Positions 5,773 to 6,023 of a stretch of DNA of 6,023 bases are shown here, piece by piece (the first letter of the stretch is position 1; each line of letters opens with the position of its first letter). Source of the DNA: JAEZKC01 sp046538945 (GTDB lineage Bacteria > Fibrobacterota > Chitinivibrionia > Chitinivibrionales > Chitinispirillaceae); contig JBKHHW010000190.1 of assembly GCA_046538945.1 (NCBI GenBank), positions 1 through 6,023 of the forward strand, read 5' to 3'. Both the position numbers and the translations under genes were made by a program. The notes under the pieces are model-generated. The model worked only from the letters and a program-made list of their open reading frames with translations. It was not told the origin of the DNA and made no database searches.

Positions 5773-6021
5773 ATGCCTCTATATGAATATCGCTGCGATA
5801 AATGCAACCACCTTTTCGAGGAACTTGTTTCAGGAAATCGGGACCAGACGATCTCCTGCCCATCCTGCGGTTCCGAGGAGACTTCAAAACGCATGTCCGC
5901 AATCGGCGGAATCTCCATGGGAAAGAGCACTTCGGGTCCCTCCTGCGGTATTGGTGGAGGATGCTCCGATGCGGGTTCCTGCTGCTCTGCCGGTGGTGGA
6001 TGCCCCCACGGGATGGGGTAG
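5773..6021 (+). CDS. FmdB-family zinc ribbon protein with glycine/cysteine-rich tail
   Basis: The 82-residue protein begins MPLYEYRCDKC, the hallmark of the FmdB/CxxC_CxxC_SSSS regulatory zinc ribbon family. C8-x2-C11 and C29-x2-C32 form one zinc knuckle over residues 1-40; family members are usually 60-110 residues. The name comes from a putative regulator of formamidase in Methylophilus, but the general role is unsettled, so a regulatory function here is only a family label. After residue 44 the sequence becomes low-complexity, rich in Gly and Ser, with five further cysteines (58, 64, 70, 71, 77) and H79 near the end. Similar tails occur in some relatives and might bind another metal or be disordered. 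The stop TAG lies two bases from the window end. It is transcribed away from the zinc-module gene, rsmG and polA, so it is a separate unit. Confidence 0.92.
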   Translation: MPLYEYRCDKCNHLFEELVSGNRDQTISCPSCGSEETSKRMSAIGGISMGKSTSGPSCGIGGGCSDAGSCCSAGGGCPHGMG

Positions 6022-6023
6022 GT

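Noticed and set aside
5676..5930. 84-codon minus-strand open frame overlapping the fmdB start
   Set aside because: Its first two thirds are antisense to the conserved FmdB zinc ribbon; only the last third has a faint glycosyltransferase look and is treated as possible debris.

Overview
The window looks like a piece of a chromosome from a Gram-negative-type bacterium with moderate GC content (judged by eye). It carries conserved information-processing genes (16S rRNA methylation, DNA polymerase I, a THUMP-type RNA methyltransferase) and an FmdB-type zinc ribbon gene. No single feature fixes the phylum. The methyltransferase with an NPEY catalytic motif, the proofreading-dead DNA polymerase I and the glycine/cysteine tail on FmdB are compatible with a lineage such as Fibrobacterota/Chitinivibrionia or a neighbouring phylum, but that is a guess.

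Layout: the four genes in 1-5165 all lie on the minus strand; one gene at the right end lies on the plus strand. Read in the direction of minus-strand transcription, the order is: a near-consensus sigma-70-type promoter (5222-5250), a small gene for a protein with two zinc-binding modules (5165-4824), rsmG (4786-4151), a weak candidate terminator, polA (4016-1350), a 225-base spacer full of direct and inverted repeats, and a THUMP/SAM-dependent RNA methyltransferase gene (1124-1) that runs off the left edge almost at its natural end. On the plus strand, an fmdB-like gene (5773-6021) starts behind a good ribosome binding site.

The 607 bases between the small zinc protein gene and fmdB hold no intact gene. 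On the minus strand they carry pieces of a decayed GT4-type glycosyltransferase: the start of its sugar-nucleotide-binding domain, then (after loss of the domain core and a frame change) its C-terminal helices, then another one-base frame change. The promoter of the zinc protein/rsmG unit lies just downstream of this relic, so the cluster appears to abut the remains of a former surface-polysaccharide gene.

The genes work mostly in translation and DNA maintenance: RsmG modifies the decoding region of 16S rRNA, the THUMP enzyme probably modifies 23S rRNA or another RNA, and PolA processes Okazaki fragments and repairs DNA. I found no convincing new multi-gene system. The points most worth a second look are the uncharacterised double zinc-module protein cotranscribed with rsmG, the loss of proofreading residues in PolA, the repeat-rich spacer at 1125-1349, and the glycosyltransferase relic.
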